DNA of 64,000 nucleotides from Sulfurimonas sp. (GCA_028687935.1 JAQTZE010000003.1:1-64000); one strand, 5' to 3'. Counted from the first letter of the stretch, positions 34,294 through 46,920 are shown. Made by a program: numbers and translations. The notes: generated from the sequence alone by a model not told the origin.

Positions 34294-34608
34294 CTATTTG
34301 ATGTATGAACAGCAGTAATCAGTTACACTTTTGATTTTGATATCGAATGCACTATTTGCTTCAACAGTAAATGAACATGGTGTAGTCATAGATATGAACT
34401 CATCACTTCCTGGTAGTTTAAGTTCAAAATCACCTGAGTAAATTTCCATAATCTCTTTATCTTGTGTATTAAATGTATAATCACCTGCAAGCATAACTCC
34501 TAAAGATTTTATACTTCCATCTGCAAATTCTACTGTTCTGCTCGTAACTTTTCCATCATAATAGATATTCGCTTTTTTTACAATATTGACATTTTGAAAT
34601 TTTGACAT
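34294..34608 (-). CDS. ppnP: Pyrimidine/purine nucleoside phosphorylase PpnP
   Basis: 104 residues, cupin fold of the former DUF1255/UPF0345 family: NVNIVKKANIYYDGKVTSRTV, then LGVMLAGDYTFNT and EIYSGDFELKLPG, ending FTVEANSAFDIK. The family phosphorolyses several nucleosides. Convergent with trxC. Confidence 0.88.
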   Translation of the reverse strand: MSKFQNVNIVKKANIYYDGKVTSRTVEFADGSIKSLGVMLAGDYTFNTQDKEIMEIYSGDFELKLPGSDEFISMTTPCSFTVEANSAFDIKIKSVTDYCCSYIK

Positions 34609-34647
34609 AATTTACCCTTATTTTTTAAAAAGATTATATCTTCTATG

Positions 34648-35130
34648 TTATTTAGAGAGACTTAATCTCACTCTTTGTGAATGTGTTATTGCCACTGCTA
34701 TGGCATCAGTGATGTCAAGCGGCTTGATCTCTTTTTTTATATTGAGAAGTTTTTTTACCATAAACGCAACCTGTTCTTTACCTGCTTTTGCTTTTCCTGT
34801 AAGCGCTTTTTTGACTTGAAGTGCTGTATATTCATGAAAATTTCCAAATTCCTGAAGAAGTTTGAGCATAATAGCACCACGAAATTGTGCCAGTTTTATA
34901 GTTGTCGCAGGATTGTGTGCATAAAAAATATCTTCCATAGCAACTTCATCTATCTTATGTGACTTAAAAATAATCTCAAGTCCTTCTACCATTTGAGGAA
35001 TTTGAAATTGCAGATCCTCTGCTTTCATTTTTATAAGACCCGCTTCTATAAGAGAAATTTTTCCGTTTTCCAAAGATATAAGTGCATATCCCATGTTTCT
35101 GGTTCCGGGATCTATTCCAAGTATTGTCAT
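34648..35130 (-). CDS. ruvC: Holliday junction resolvase RuvC
   Basis: 160 residues. Catalytic acids are in [26 protein letters not shown] and near the end DITDAIAVA. It cuts Holliday junctions with RuvAB. ATG 35130 is chosen because homologues start MTILGIDPG; the 13 codons upstream are not conserved. Divergent from dnaA, sharing the box-rich spacer. Confidence 0.92.
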   Translation of the reverse strand: MTILGIDPGTRNMGYALISLENGKISLIEAGLIKMKAEDLQFQIPQMVEGLEIIFKSHKIDEVAMEDIFYAHNPATTIKLAQFRGAIMLKLLQEFGNFHEYTALQVKKALTGKAKAGKEQVAFMVKKLLNIKKEIKPLDITDAIAVAITHSQRVRLSLSK

Positions 35131-35178
35131 TGCATTCCATTTTAGCTTATTTGGAAGGATTATAGTCAAAGTTATACT

Positions 35179-35287
35179 CTATTCACATAAATCACACTGC
35201 ACTATTCACATTTTTTTAACCCTATTTTATGCCTTTACTTGATACTATTCACATATAAATAACTCATTAGGCAATAACTGTGAATAT
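35179..35287. promoter_or_regulatory. oriC: DnaA-box cluster in the ruvC-dnaA spacer
   Basis: Three direct copies of CTATTCACA (35179-35187, 35202-35210, 35245-35253) and one inverted copy, TGTGAATAT (35279-35287), which contains the GTG start codon of dnaA. This is the usual place for an epsilonproteobacterial oriC and for dnaA autoregulation. Confidence 0.7.
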
Positions 35288-36587
35288 AGGTCAAGAAGTA
35301 CTAGAAATGCTAAAACAAGAGATTACGGATGTTGAATATAACAGATATATCAAGCATCTCAAATACGATGCAAAGAACTCAACAAGTGATCTTGCCCTCT
35401 ATTACGCGCCAAATGCTTTGGTCTCAAACTGGATAAAAAATAAATACGGCGAAAAAATAGCCCATCTTTTTGAAGTCAAAAGCGATATGCGGGTCAATGT
35501 TCAGATAACTTTAGAGAGCAAAATGGATAAAGCTAAACTCAAAGAAGTCGCAAAAATAAAAGTCCAACACTCGCATCTAAACCCTTCACATACTTTTGAT
35601 AACTTTATGGTCGGTGGATCCAACCAATTTGCTTATGCTGCAGTAAAGAGTGTAAGTGAAAAAGCGGGACAAATTTATAATCCTCTTTTTATCTACGGTG
35701 GTGTTGGACTTGGTAAAACGCACCTTATGCAAGCAGCTGGAAATGTTTTTCAAAATCAGGGAAAAGTCGTTATCTATACAACAGTTGAGCAGTTTCTCAA
35801 TGATTTTGTACGCCATCTCAGAAACAAAAATATGGAAAGATTTCAAGAAAAATACCGCAAATGTGATGTTCTTCTTATAGACGATATCCAATTTTTAAGT
35901 AATAAAGAGTCCATTCAAGAGGAATTTTTTCACACCTTTGAAGCACTTAAAGGCCAAGGAAAACAGATTATCCTCACAGCAGATAAGCATCCTAAAAAAA
36001 TAGCAGGTCTAGAAGCAAGACTTCAGAGCCGCTTTGAATGGGGACTTGTAGCAGATATTCAACCACCAGAACTTGAAACAAAAATAGCGATCATCGAGAA
36101 AAAATGTGAGATAAATAAAGTAAAACTCACAAAAGATATCATCAACTATATCGCAACCGTCATAGATAGCAATGTACGTGAAATAGAGGGCATACTTTCA
36201 AAACTTCATGCTTATTCACAGCTCATTCATGTTGATATAGATCTTGAATTTACAAAAAATATCCTCAAAGATCAGATCAAAGAAAACAGAGCTAACTTGA
36301 CACTTGATATCATCACTCAAAATGTTGCCAAAGATCTTAATATCAAACCAAGTGAAATACGCTCAAAAAGTAGAAGTAAAAACCTTGTCTATGCACGAAG
36401 AATCTCTATTTACCTCTGTCGTGAACTCACACAAAATACAATGCCTCAACTTGCACAGTATTTTGGAATGAAAGATCATACAGCAATCAGCCATACACTC
36501 AAAAAAATAACAGAACTCATCCAAAATGATGAAGATTTCAAAGTAAAAATAGAAGAACTTACAAACAAGATAACTTCTTCAGATTAA
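35280..36587 (+). CDS. dnaA: Chromosomal replication initiator DnaA
   Basis: 435 residues. Domain I at residues 1-80, then AAA+ (Walker A GGVGLGKTHLMQA, Walker B VLLIDDIQFL), then the DNA-binding domain with ARRISIYLCRELTQ and the signature MPQLAQYFGMKDHTAISHTLKKI. Start GTG 35280, lying in a DnaA-box-like 9-mer. Followed by dnaN and gyrB. Confidence 0.96.
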   Translation: MNIGQEVLEMLKQEITDVEYNRYIKHLKYDAKNSTSDLALYYAPNALVSNWIKNKYGEKIAHLFEVKSDMRVNVQITLESKMDKAKLKEVAKIKVQHSHLNPSHTFDNFMVGGSNQFAYAAVKSVSEKAGQIYNPLFIYGGVGLGKTHLMQAAGNVFQNQGKVVIYTTVEQFLNDFVRHLRNKNMERFQEKYRKCDVLLIDDIQFLSNKESIQEEFFHTFEALKGQGKQIILTADKHPKKIAGLEARLQSRFEWGLVADIQPPELETKIAIIEKKCEINKVKLTKDIINYIATVIDSNVREIEGILSKLHAYSQLIHVDIDLEFTKNILKDQIKENRANLTLDIITQNVAKDLNIKPSEIRSKSRSKNLVYARRISIYLCRELTQNTMPQLAQYFGMKDHTAISHTLKKITELIQNDEDFKVKIEELTNKITSSD

Positions 36588-36615
36588 AAAATTATAAAAA
36601 TATTTAAAAAAAAGA

Positions 36616-36621
36616 TATAAT
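36616..36621 (+). promoter_or_regulatory. -10 element of the dnaN promoter
   Basis: TATAAT in the dnaA-dnaN spacer. Two box-like 9-mers (AGTGAATAG 36628, TGTGAATGA 36638) lie directly downstream, where DnaA could repress dnaN. Confidence 0.45.
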
Positions 36622-36683
36622 CATAAAAGTGAATAGATGTGAATGAGTTAAACATATTAAGAATATACTCATAACACTGAATA

Positions 36684-36724
36684 TAGGGGTGATTGGTTAA
36701 TTTTCACCTAATCACATACCCCTA
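36684..36724 (+). other. Long interrupted hairpin between dnaA and dnaN
   Basis: TAGGGGT (36684-36690) pairs with ACCCCTA (36718-36724), and TGATT (36690-36694) with AATCA (36710-36714). It may be a terminator for dnaA, a leader structure of dnaN or an origin element. Confidence 0.5.
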
Positions 36725-36767
36725 CTACTACATACTAAAAATTATATAAATAAAATAGGAAATTCAA

Positions 36768-37835
36768 ATGAAAATAACTATTTCAAAATCAATTCTTGAA
36801 AATATCCTTGTAAACGCAGGACCTTTCTTAGAAAAGAAAGATACTTCACAAATTACATCCCATGTTTTCATTAGAGCTCATGATTCAGAATTAACTCTCA
36901 AAGCTACTGATTATGAAATTGGTTTTATGGTTAAAACTAAAAATGTACATATAAGCGAAGAGGGAACAATTACTGCAAATGGTAAAAAGTTTCTAGATAT
37001 TGTCAGAATACTAAAAGATGGTGAAATAAACTTAGAAGTAAAAAATGATACTTTACATATTTCTCAATCCCATTCAAAATTTAAACTGCCTACATTCTCT
37101 CATAACGAATTTCCAGAATTTCCAAGTTATGAATCAAAACCACGTATTTCTATAGAATCTCACACACTTATAGAATCACTTAAAAAAATAACCCCTGCAA
37201 TTGATACAAACAATCCTAAATTTGAACTCAATGGTGCTTTAATAGAGATAAAACATAACAGTATAAATTTTGCATCAACTGATACACGTCGTTTAGCTGT
37301 TGTAAGTATTCAAAACAGTACAGAAAATGAACTCTCTATAATTATTCCAAAAAAAGCTATTGTTGAGATACAAAAACTTTTCTTTGATAATATAGAACTA
37401 TACTACGATCAGACAAATCTCATTATTCACTCAGAGCAATATACATTCTTTACAAAACTTATCAATGGCAAATTTCCAGAATATTCCAGAATTATCCCAA
37501 AAGAGATAGCAAATACACTTGTTTTACCAAAAGCAATAATGATTGATTCTATAAAACAGATCACTACTATTTCCAATGATGTAAAAATCACTTTTTTAAA
37601 TGATGTCATAACATTTGAATCACTCAGTGATGATAATATCGAGGCAAAAACAGAAATTTCCCATCATACAAATTATACTTCACCATTTGCAATTGCTATA
37701 AATTCTAGATATTTGCTTGATTTTTTAAATAGCATTAATAATTCTGAATTTACTATAGGACTCAATGAAAGTAATTTACCATTTGTTTTAGAAGATAATA
37801 ATTTTAAAACAGTTGTAATGCCAATAGTTATTTAA
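36768..37835 (+). CDS. dnaN: DNA polymerase III beta sliding clamp
   Basis: 355 residues, three-domain clamp fold: MKITISKSILENILVNAGPF at the start, RRLAVVSIQ in the middle domain and the ending TVVMPIVI close to the family's VMPMRL. It tethers the polymerase to DNA. RBS AGGAAATTCA. Confidence 0.95.
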   Translation: MKITISKSILENILVNAGPFLEKKDTSQITSHVFIRAHDSELTLKATDYEIGFMVKTKNVHISEEGTITANGKKFLDIVRILKDGEINLEVKNDTLHISQSHSKFKLPTFSHNEFPEFPSYESKPRISIESHTLIESLKKITPAIDTNNPKFELNGALIEIKHNSINFASTDTRRLAVVSIQNSTENELSIIIPKKAIVEIQKLFFDNIELYYDQTNLIIHSEQYTFFTKLINGKFPEYSRIIPKEIANTLVLPKAIMIDSIKQITTISNDVKITFLNDVITFESLSDDNIEAKTEISHHTNYTSPFAIAINSRYLLDFLNSINNSEFTIGLNESNLPFVLEDNNFKTVVMPIVI

Positions 37836-37842
37836 CTCCATA

Positions 37843-37867
37843 ATTTACTCCTTTTACAGGAGTAAAT
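37843..37867 (+). terminator. Hairpin after dnaN
   Basis: ATTTACTCC / GGAGTAAAT, 9-bp perfect stem with a 7-base loop, 8 bases after the dnaN stop. Confidence 0.6.
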
Positions 37868-37927
37868 ATATCCTTCAAATCACTCCTTAAACACCCATAA
37901 AACTTATTTTTAGATATTTTTAGATAA

Positions 37928-40279
<2,352 letters not shown>

Positions 40280-40295
40280 GGCAAAATAAAACACA

Positions 40296-41711
40296 ATGCT
40301 TCTGCCACAGACAAAAGAGAGAGAGTACCGTTTTAAGTTAGCACTTAGAATGGGACTCCCTATCTTTGCTCTTGTAATAACATTTTTTCTTACAACCTCA
40401 ATCAACGAAAGCCAAACATTATCAGCACTGTTTTACATAGAAGCGGTTCTTCTTCTTGCGTTTAGTGTTTATTTTATACTCTATATTATCTACAATGGAT
40501 TTGATACAAGAGTCACTGAAATCGTCTCAAAAACATTTACTCGAGAGTATCTTTATGAATATCTCAAAAAAGAACTTAAAAAAGAAAAAGAGTACACACT
40601 CATACTGATAAGTATAGATAATCTTCATGACATTAATACCCTATATGGTATCAAAAATGGGGATAAGATACTCTTTGAAGTTGCAAAGTGGATTGGTGAA
40701 TATACTCGCAAAAAAGATATAAAAAATTTTCCACTTGGGCATATAAAAGGGGGAGATTTTGTACTCGGACTCAGAGGGAATAAGAGTAAATACAATACCA
40801 TATTAGAACTTATGTGCCTACAAGCAGAAGAGTTTAAAATCGATGATATAGAAGTGAAAATATCTGGCTCTATTACTGATACAAGTTTTTCGAATGAATT
40901 AGATTATATGATTGAAAATCTCTTTGAACTTCAAGAGATGCAAAAACATAAAAAATCATCTTTAAAAGATGATGCTATTAGCCCCAATGATCTGGAACTT
41001 TTGGTTATAGATGCTCTGAAGCAGAGAACATTTATTGTTATGACACAAAGTATATTTGAAGATAACAAGTCTGTCTTAAAAGAGTGTTTTATAAAACTAC
41101 AAACGCAAGATGGAAGAATGATCTATCAAAAAACATATATGAAAGCTATATCCAAACTTGGTTTGATGCTAGAATATGATCTTATGATTTTGGAAAAAAC
41201 GATTAGTAAAATGGAGAATCAAATAGATGAAATTTTGGTTTTTGATATTTCACCAAGATCGCTGAGAAATCCTCTCTTTTTTAATAAAATGAAAGATTTA
41301 TTTGAAAATTATCCACATGCAAAAAATAAGATAATGTTTATGCTTTATGAAAATGAGTACTATTCAAATATCGATAAATACAATGCTATTTTAAAGTCCA
41401 TCAAAAAGATGGGTATTTTAATTGGTATAGATAGACTCGGCTCGATACATACATCTTTTTTATATTTAAGAGATTTGGATATAGATGTTGTGAGGTTTGA
41501 TTCTTTTTATACAAAAGAGATTCAAAGCCATACAGAAATAGTTGAAGGTTTTATTTTAGCGGCACACAAAAAAAATGTAAAAACATGGATAAAACTTATA
41601 GAAGATAAAAATGATTTAGAATTGGCGCAGGCTATAGGGATTGATTATATGCAAGGAAAATATCTTGCAGAACTAGAATTATTAAAAAAGGATTACAATG
41701 AAATACGGTGA
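40296..41711 (+). CDS. Membrane protein with degenerate GGDEF and EAL-like domains
   Basis: 471 residues. Two transmembrane helices (about 20-35 and 45-68) are followed by a GGDEF-like domain in which the signature reads IKGGDFVLG, so the catalytic Glu is replaced. From about residue 235 an EAL-like fold follows (FIVMTQSIFE ... FDISPRSLRNPLFF ... GIDRLGSIHTSFLYLRDLDIDVVRFD), in which the EAL metal residues are missing. It is probably a non-enzymatic c-di-GMP-related or scaffold protein. Overlaps queF by 14 bases. Confidence 0.65.
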   Translation: MLLPQTKEREYRFKLALRMGLPIFALVITFFLTTSINESQTLSALFYIEAVLLLAFSVYFILYIIYNGFDTRVTEIVSKTFTREYLYEYLKKELKKEKEYTLILISIDNLHDINTLYGIKNGDKILFEVAKWIGEYTRKKDIKNFPLGHIKGGDFVLGLRGNKSKYNTILELMCLQAEEFKIDDIEVKISGSITDTSFSNELDYMIENLFELQEMQKHKKSSLKDDAISPNDLELLVIDALKQRTFIVMTQSIFEDNKSVLKECFIKLQTQDGRMIYQKTYMKAISKLGLMLEYDLMILEKTISKMENQIDEILVFDISPRSLRNPLFFNKMKDLFENYPHAKNKIMFMLYENEYYSNIDKYNAILKSIKKMGILIGIDRLGSIHTSFLYLRDLDIDVVRFDSFYTKEIQSHTEIVEGFILAAHKKNVKTWIKLIEDKNDLELAQAIGIDYMQGKYLAELELLKKDYNEIR

Positions 41712-42075
41712 AAAGATAGTGAGTGAGTTTGATATCGAGAAAGATTTGGAAATTTGGCCAAATGAACATAAAAAAAATTATCTTATCAAAGTGACTCTTC
41801 CAGAGTTCTGTTCACTCTGCCCAAGAAGTGGATATCCAGATTTTGCAACGATATATATAGAATATACGCCTGATGCTTATGTTGTAGAGTTAAAAGCTAT
41901 AAAACTCTATATAAACTCTTTTATGAGCAGATCTATTTCTCATGAAAACGCAGCGAATGAAATATATGATGTTATTTATGATAAAATCAAACCGAAATAT
42001 ATGAAGTTGACAGCAGATTTTAACCCTCGCGGGAATGTGCATACTGTAATAGAAATTGACAGTTCGAAACTTTAG
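41698..42075 (+). CDS. queF: NADPH-dependent 7-cyano-7-deazaguanine reductase QueF
   Basis: 125 residues, the short (unimodular) QueF type. EFCSLCPRSGYPDFAT carries the catalytic Cys and Asp region, and VELKAIKLYINSFMSRSISHENAANEI is the family signature. It reduces preQ0 to preQ1 for queuosine in tRNA. Overlaps the preceding signalling gene. Confidence 0.93.
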   Translation: MKYGEKIVSEFDIEKDLEIWPNEHKKNYLIKVTLPEFCSLCPRSGYPDFATIYIEYTPDAYVVELKAIKLYINSFMSRSISHENAANEIYDVIYDKIKPKYMKLTADFNPRGNVHTVIEIDSSKL

Positions 42076-42101
42076 CGTTTTAAAAATCTTAGGAGTTTTT
42101 G

Positions 42102-42572
42102 ATGTTTGAAAATTTATTTGCTAAGAAGCATAAAGCTGGTGAAGAAGAACAGGCTAATACGCAAATAACCGAAAAAATTTCGCATATGAATCTCACAGAT
42201 ATGAGAGCTTATCTTAATAATCGAATAACAGGTTTTGCTGTTTGTGAGTTTGGTTTGAGTGAGATGATGAAAAGATTGACCACTATTGATGATGAGAGTG
42301 AACAGAGATATCTTAAAGCTGATGACATGGATACTAAGATCAAAAAGGCTTTTGATATAGTTTTGATGATAGCAGCGCATAAAAAGATATCTGTAGGCAC
42401 AGTGGAGTATATACAAGAATTTATAGAAGTATATAAAGATATTATCGCTGCGTTTGATAAAAGAAATAAACAAATTTATGCTTCGAAACTTAACGATTCG
42501 CTTTTAGTCGCGATAAGCGGTGTAAATTCGATAGAAGAGTTAAAAAAGAAGATGCGTGTTTTAGGAGAATAA
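42102..42572 (+). CDS. Conserved hypothetical helical protein
   Basis: 156 residues, cytoplasmic and mostly helical, starting MFENLFAKKHKAGEEEQ. The run ADDMDTKIKKAFDIVLMIAAHKKISVGTVEYIQEFIEVYKDII is strongly amphipathic. ATG 42102 follows AGGAGTTTTTG. No domain recognised. It ends within the convergent tRNA nucleotidyltransferase gene (12-base overlap). Confidence 0.65.
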   Translation: MFENLFAKKHKAGEEEQANTQITEKISHMNLTDMRAYLNNRITGFAVCEFGLSEMMKRLTTIDDESEQRYLKADDMDTKIKKAFDIVLMIAAHKKISVGTVEYIQEFIEVYKDIIAAFDKRNKQIYASKLNDSLLVAISGVNSIEELKKKMRVLGE

Positions 42573-43799
42573 CTCTTTTCCTAACCAGATAAGCGCTTCT
42601 GCTTTCGTTGCAAACTTCCCTTGCATTTGTGCTTCATAAGTATTTTGTAATATTTGTGAAAATTCTACTGAAGGTTTCATTCCTAAAGCTATCAGATCCC
42701 TTCCTTGTATAAGTGCTTGCACTGCTGTATATAAAATCCCCATTTGGTGTGCACGTTTTTGGATATCTAAATAAATTGCTGCGTTTACTGGATAGAGGCA
42801 AAGATGGAATAAAACGCAGTGTTGCAGCTTTGTTGTGCAAGCAAGGCGCATAAGCTGAGCATCACTCATTATATGTTTTAGATGACACTCTTGAAGTTTT
42901 AAAACGCAAGGTAAAAGTTTTTTTTCATCACTAAGTTTTTCTAAAAATGAGATTCTTTGATCCAAATCTAAAGAGTGTGTTAAGAGTGCTAGCATTAAAG
43001 TGATATTTGTTTGAGGCTCATTGGTCAATTGTGTTGCCATAGTATCAAGTGAGAGTAGCGTTGTTCCTAGAGACTCTTCATCCAAAGATAATAACTCTTT
43101 AAAATAAGAAAAAGCTCCTAAACTTTTTAGTAGTATAAAACCGACAGAGGGTTTTTTAGATTGAAGCAGAAGTTTTTTCATCTCTTCATAAATACGCTCT
43201 TTTGGAAGTTCATCGAGCATATTTTCTGCAACCATTTCGTGGCAAAGAGAAAAAAGTTCTTCACTCATTGAAAAATTAAAACGTGAAGAAAATTGCACAG
43301 CACGTAAGATACGCAGAGGATCTTCCACAAAACTTTTTTTATCTACAAAATGTAAAACTTTTTGTTTTAGGGCTTCTCTCCCGTTATAGGGATCAAGAAA
43401 AATTTTGTTTTCTACATCAAAGCCAATAGCATTGAGCGTAAAGTCACGTCTGGATGCTGCAGTTTTAAAATCAAGATTGGCGGATGTAGAGACTTTGAAG
43501 CCTTTGTGTCCAATAGAGATTTTTGTCTCAGTCCTAGGAAGTGAAAAATCAAGGTCAAGATTTTTATAAAGTAATTTACAAACGCCGAAACTTTTGCCTA
43601 CACTAATAACCTTGCCAAACTCTGCTAAAATTTTTTCAACACTCTCAAGTGACTCAATACCGTAAAGTTCGATATCAATATCTTTGGAATCTCTGCCAAG
43701 GAGAGTGTCGCGAATATATCCGCCCACGATTATTGGTTTGATATTGCGTTTTTTGAATTTACTGAAGATGATCTCTAGAGCGTCAGGATAATGAATCAT
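42561..43799 (-). CDS. CCA tRNA nucleotidyltransferase / poly(A) polymerase family
   Basis: 412 residues. The nucleotidyltransferase head IIVGGYIRDTLLGRDSKDIDIELYG carries the catalytic Asp pair; RRDFTLNAIGFD and DPLRILRAVQFSSRFNF are class II family motifs. It adds or repairs CCA ends on tRNA; separation of CCA- and A-adding activities in this phylum makes the precise activity uncertain. Monocistronic, leftward. Confidence 0.85.
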   Translation of the reverse strand: MIHYPDALEIIFSKFKKRNIKPIIVGGYIRDTLLGRDSKDIDIELYGIESLESVEKILAEFGKVISVGKSFGVCKLLYKNLDLDFSLPRTETKISIGHKGFKVSTSANLDFKTAASRRDFTLNAIGFDVENKIFLDPYNGREALKQKVLHFVDKKSFVEDPLRILRAVQFSSRFNFSMSEELFSLCHEMVAENMLDELPKERIYEEMKKLLLQSKKPSVGFILLKSLGAFSYFKELLSLDEESLGTTLLSLDTMATQLTNEPQTNITLMLALLTHSLDLDQRISFLEKLSDEKKLLPCVLKLQECHLKHIMSDAQLMRLACTTKLQHCVLFHLCLYPVNAAIYLDIQKRAHQMGILYTAVQALIQGRDLIALGMKPSVEFSQILQNTYEAQMQGKFATKAEALIWLGKELFS

Positions 43800-43898
43800 T
43801 TTGCACTTTTTGAAGGATTTTATTCCACAATATTATGAAATTTGCTATTAAATATAAGTTTTTATGTGCTTTGAATGGTAGTATAACATTAATTTAGG

Positions 43899-43904
43899 TA
43901 TAAT
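43899..43904 (+). promoter_or_regulatory. -10 element of the typA promoter
   Basis: TATAAT 60 bases before typA; the leader contains a hairpin GTTTCA/TGAAAC at 43926-43945. Confidence 0.5.
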
Positions 43905-43963
43905 CGCGAAAATTTTTAGCCTAAAGTTTCAGGTAGATTTGAAACGAAGAAAAAGGAACACAC

Positions 43964-45766
43964 TTGCAAAAAATAAGAAATATTGCAGTTATCGCACACG
44001 TTGACCACGGTAAAACTACTTTGGTTGATGGATTGCTTGAGCAATCAGGAACATACGGTGCTCATGAGCAACACGAAGAAAGAGCAATGGATAGCAATGC
44101 ACTTGAAAAAGAGCGCGGGATCACGATCCTTTCTAAAAATACTGCGATCCGTTATAAAGATCACAAGATCAACATTATCGATACTCCAGGTCACGCTGAC
44201 TTCGGTGGAGAAGTTGAACGTGTACTTAAAATGGTAGATGGTGTTTTGGTTCTTGTGGATGCGTATGAGGGTGTTATGCCTCAAACAAAATTCGTTGTTA
44301 AAAAGATGCTTGCACTTGGTAAAAAACCAATTGTTGTTATCAATAAAATTGACAAACCTTCAGCTGATCCTGAACGTGTTGTTGATGAGATGTTTGACCT
44401 TTTCGCTGCTATGGATGCAACGGAAGACCAACTTGATTTCCCAATCATCTATGCTGCGGCACGTGATGGTATTGCGAAACTTGATATGGCAGATCCTGAT
44501 GGAAACTTCGAGTGTATTTTTGAGACAATTCTCAATGAAATCCCTGAACCAGTGGGTGATAAAGAAAATCCTACTCAAGCACAAGTATTTACACTTGACT
44601 ACGATAACTATGTTGGTAAAATCGGGATTTCTCGTATTTTCAACGGTGTTATTAGAAAAGGTGACAACATTATGCTTGCAAAAGCAGATGGCGAACTTGT
44701 AAAAGGTAAAATTTCTAAACTTATTGGTTTCCACGGTCTTAACCGTATGGAGATTCAAGAAGCAGAAGCTGGCGATATCGTTGCGTTTGCAGGTTTAGAG
44801 ACTGTGGATGTTGGAGATACTGTTTGTGATCCTAAAAATCCTATGCCACTTGATCCAATGCACATTGAAGAGCCTACACTTACAGTTGTATTTTCTGTAA
44901 ATGACTCTCCACTTGCAGGTCAAGAAGGAAAACACGTTACTTCAAACAAACTCAAAGACAGACTTGAAGCGGAGATGACAACAAACGTTGCTATGAAACT
45001 TGAATTTGTTGGTGAGGGTAAATTTAAAGTATCAGGACGTGGTGAGCTTCAAATCACTATTCTTGCAGAGAATATGCGTCGTGAAAACTTCGAGTTTGGT
45101 GTTAGCCGTCCAGAAGTTATCGTTAGAGAAATCGAAGGTGTTAAATGTGAACCATTTGAGCACCTCGTGATCGACGTTCCTGAAGTATTCAGTGGCGCTG
45201 TAATCGAAAAACTAGGTAAAAGAAAAGCTGAGATGAAAGCAATGGTTCCAATGGGACTAGGCTTTCAGAGAATCGAGTTTGAAATTCCTGCTCGTGCACT
45301 TATCGGTTTCCGTGGTCAATTCTTGACAGACACTAAAGGTGAGGGTATTATGAACCACTCATTCTTAGAGTTCCGTCCATTCAGTGGATCAGTTGAATCA
45401 AGAAGCTACGGCGCACTTGTATCTATGGAAAATGGTGAGACACTTGCGTATTCACTATTTAATATCCAAGATCGTGGTGTACTCTTTATCGGACCACAAA
45501 CAAAAGTATATGAAGGGATGATCGTTGGTGAGCATTCACGTTCAAATGACCTTGTAGTTAACGCTATCAAAGGTAAAGCTCAGTCAAATGTTCGTTCATC
45601 AGGTGCTGATGAAGCGATCAAACTTATTCCACCTCGTGATATGTCTCTTGAGCGTGCTCTTGAGTGGATTGAAGATGATGAACTTCTTGAAATCACACCA
45701 CAAAGTATCCGTATTCGTAAAAAATACCTTACTGAATCAGAAAGAAAAAGATACGGTCGTAAATAG
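43964..45766 (+). CDS. typA: Ribosome-associated GTPase TypA/BipA
   Basis: 600 residues. G1 [16 protein letters not shown]2 region ERGITI, G3 [13 protein letters not shown]4 NKID. The EF-G-like domains and the BipA C-terminal domain follow ([23 protein letters not shown]). It acts in ribosome assembly and stress adaptation. The start is TTG 43964 ([16 protein letters not shown]) after AAAAGGAACACAC. Confidence 0.95.
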   Translation: MQKIRNIAVIAHVDHGKTTLVDGLLEQSGTYGAHEQHEERAMDSNALEKERGITILSKNTAIRYKDHKINIIDTPGHADFGGEVERVLKMVDGVLVLVDAYEGVMPQTKFVVKKMLALGKKPIVVINKIDKPSADPERVVDEMFDLFAAMDATEDQLDFPIIYAAARDGIAKLDMADPDGNFECIFETILNEIPEPVGDKENPTQAQVFTLDYDNYVGKIGISRIFNGVIRKGDNIMLAKADGELVKGKISKLIGFHGLNRMEIQEAEAGDIVAFAGLETVDVGDTVCDPKNPMPLDPMHIEEPTLTVVFSVNDSPLAGQEGKHVTSNKLKDRLEAEMTTNVAMKLEFVGEGKFKVSGRGELQITILAENMRRENFEFGVSRPEVIVREIEGVKCEPFEHLVIDVPEVFSGAVIEKLGKRKAEMKAMVPMGLGFQRIEFEIPARALIGFRGQFLTDTKGEGIMNHSFLEFRPFSGSVESRSYGALVSMENGETLAYSLFNIQDRGVLFIGPQTKVYEGMIVGEHSRSNDLVVNAIKGKAQSNVRSSGADEAIKLIPPRDMSLERALEWIEDDELLEITPQSIRIRKKYLTESERKRYGRK

Positions 45767-45780
45767 TCTTTTTCTCTAGC

Positions 45781-45808
45781 ATCTGCGACTCTTTCGCAGG
45801 TGTTTTTT
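45781..45808 (+). terminator. Rho-independent terminator of typA
   Basis: CTGCGA/TCGCAG stem (extended by an A-T and a G-U pair) with a 5-base loop, followed by T6. The clearest intrinsic terminator in the window. Confidence 0.85.
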
Positions 45809-45897
45809 CCTCCTTTTCCCCTCTTTTTTTTCAGAAAATTTAAAATTTATGTTGAGATGGTATAATCATAAACTTTATAAAGTGCATGGAGATACAC

Positions 45898-46920
45898 ATG
45901 AATAGAAAACAGATATACAATCCAGATTCTACAGAAAGCGTGAATGATAGAAGAATTTTTGGCGGTAATCCGACAGGTATTTTTGAGCTTAATAATATCA
46001 AATATCAGTGGGCATATAATCTTTGGGAGATGATGCTAAACAATACATGGTTTCCAAAAGAAGTAGATATGACACGAGATGTGAATGACTATAAAAATCT
46101 TACAGAACCAGAAAAAAAGGCCTATGATAAGGCTCTTTCACAACTAATATTTATGGATTCGCTCCAAACAAACAATATAATTGACAATGTAAACCCTTAT
46201 GTGACGGCTCCTGAAGTCAATCTGATTTTAGTACGTCAATCTTTTGAAGAGGCCTTACATTCACAGTCATATGCAGTTATGGTAGATAGTATCTCAACAA
46301 ACTCGGCAGAGATATATGATCTATGGCGTCGCGATATGATGTTAAAACATAAAAATGATGCAATTGCCAGTGTTTATCAAGAGCTTGCAAAAAATCCTTC
46401 AGAGAGAAATTTTCTCAAAGCGTGTTTTGCCAATCAGATACTTGAGGGAATCTACTTTTATAGTGGTTTTACGTATATTTATACACTTGCACGCTCTGGA
46501 AAAATGCTTGGATCTGCACAAATGATTCGCTTTATCCAAAGGGATGAAGTAACCCACCTTGTGCTTTTCCAAAACTTGATCAATACCCTTCGAAAAGAGA
46601 GAGCAGATCTTTTTACAGACAAACTCAGAGCTGAAGTGATTGAGATGTTTAAAGAGGCGGTTAAACTTGAGGCTGCATGGGGCAAATATATCACACAAGG
46701 TCAGATTCTTGGGCTTACTGATGATATTGTTGAGCAATATATCCAGTTTTTGGCTGATGAGAGATTAAACGCAGTCGGCTTTGAAAAACTCTATAATGTT
46801 TCTAACCCTATCAAATGGGTCAATGACTTTGCAAAATTCAATGACCAAAAAACAAACTTCTTTGAGGGAACGGTAACAAACTACTCAAAAGGAAGTCTCT
46901 CTTTTGACGACGATTTTTAA
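45898..46920 (+). CDS. nrdB: Ribonucleoside-diphosphate reductase beta subunit
   Basis: 340 residues, class I small subunit. Iron ligands are in [11 protein letters not shown] (with the radical Tyr candidate) and [12 protein letters not shown]. It generates the radical used by NrdA. ATG 45898 is chosen for GGAG 7 bases upstream; ATG 45886 is an alternative four codons earlier. It starts the cluster nrdB-nitrilase-pcm and is unlinked to nrdA. Confidence 0.94.
   Translation: MNRKQIYNPDSTESVNDRRIFGGNPTGIFELNNIKYQWAYNLWEMMLNNTWFPKEVDMTRDVNDYKNLTEPEKKAYDKALSQLIFMDSLQTNNIIDNVNPYVTAPEVNLILVRQSFEEALHSQSYAVMVDSISTNSAEIYDLWRRDMMLKHKNDAIASVYQELAKNPSERNFLKACFANQILEGIYFYSGFTYIYTLARSGKMLGSAQMIRFIQRDEVTHLVLFQNLINTLRKERADLFTDKLRAEVIEMFKEAVKLEAAWGKYITQGQILGLTDDIVEQYIQFLADERLNAVGFEKLYNVSNPIKWVNDFAKFNDQKTNFFEGTVTNYSKGSLSFDDDF

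Noticed and set aside
35179..35253. CTATTCACA repeats considered as a CRISPR-like array
   Set aside because: Only 9 bases long, uneven spacing and located before dnaA; they read as DnaA boxes.
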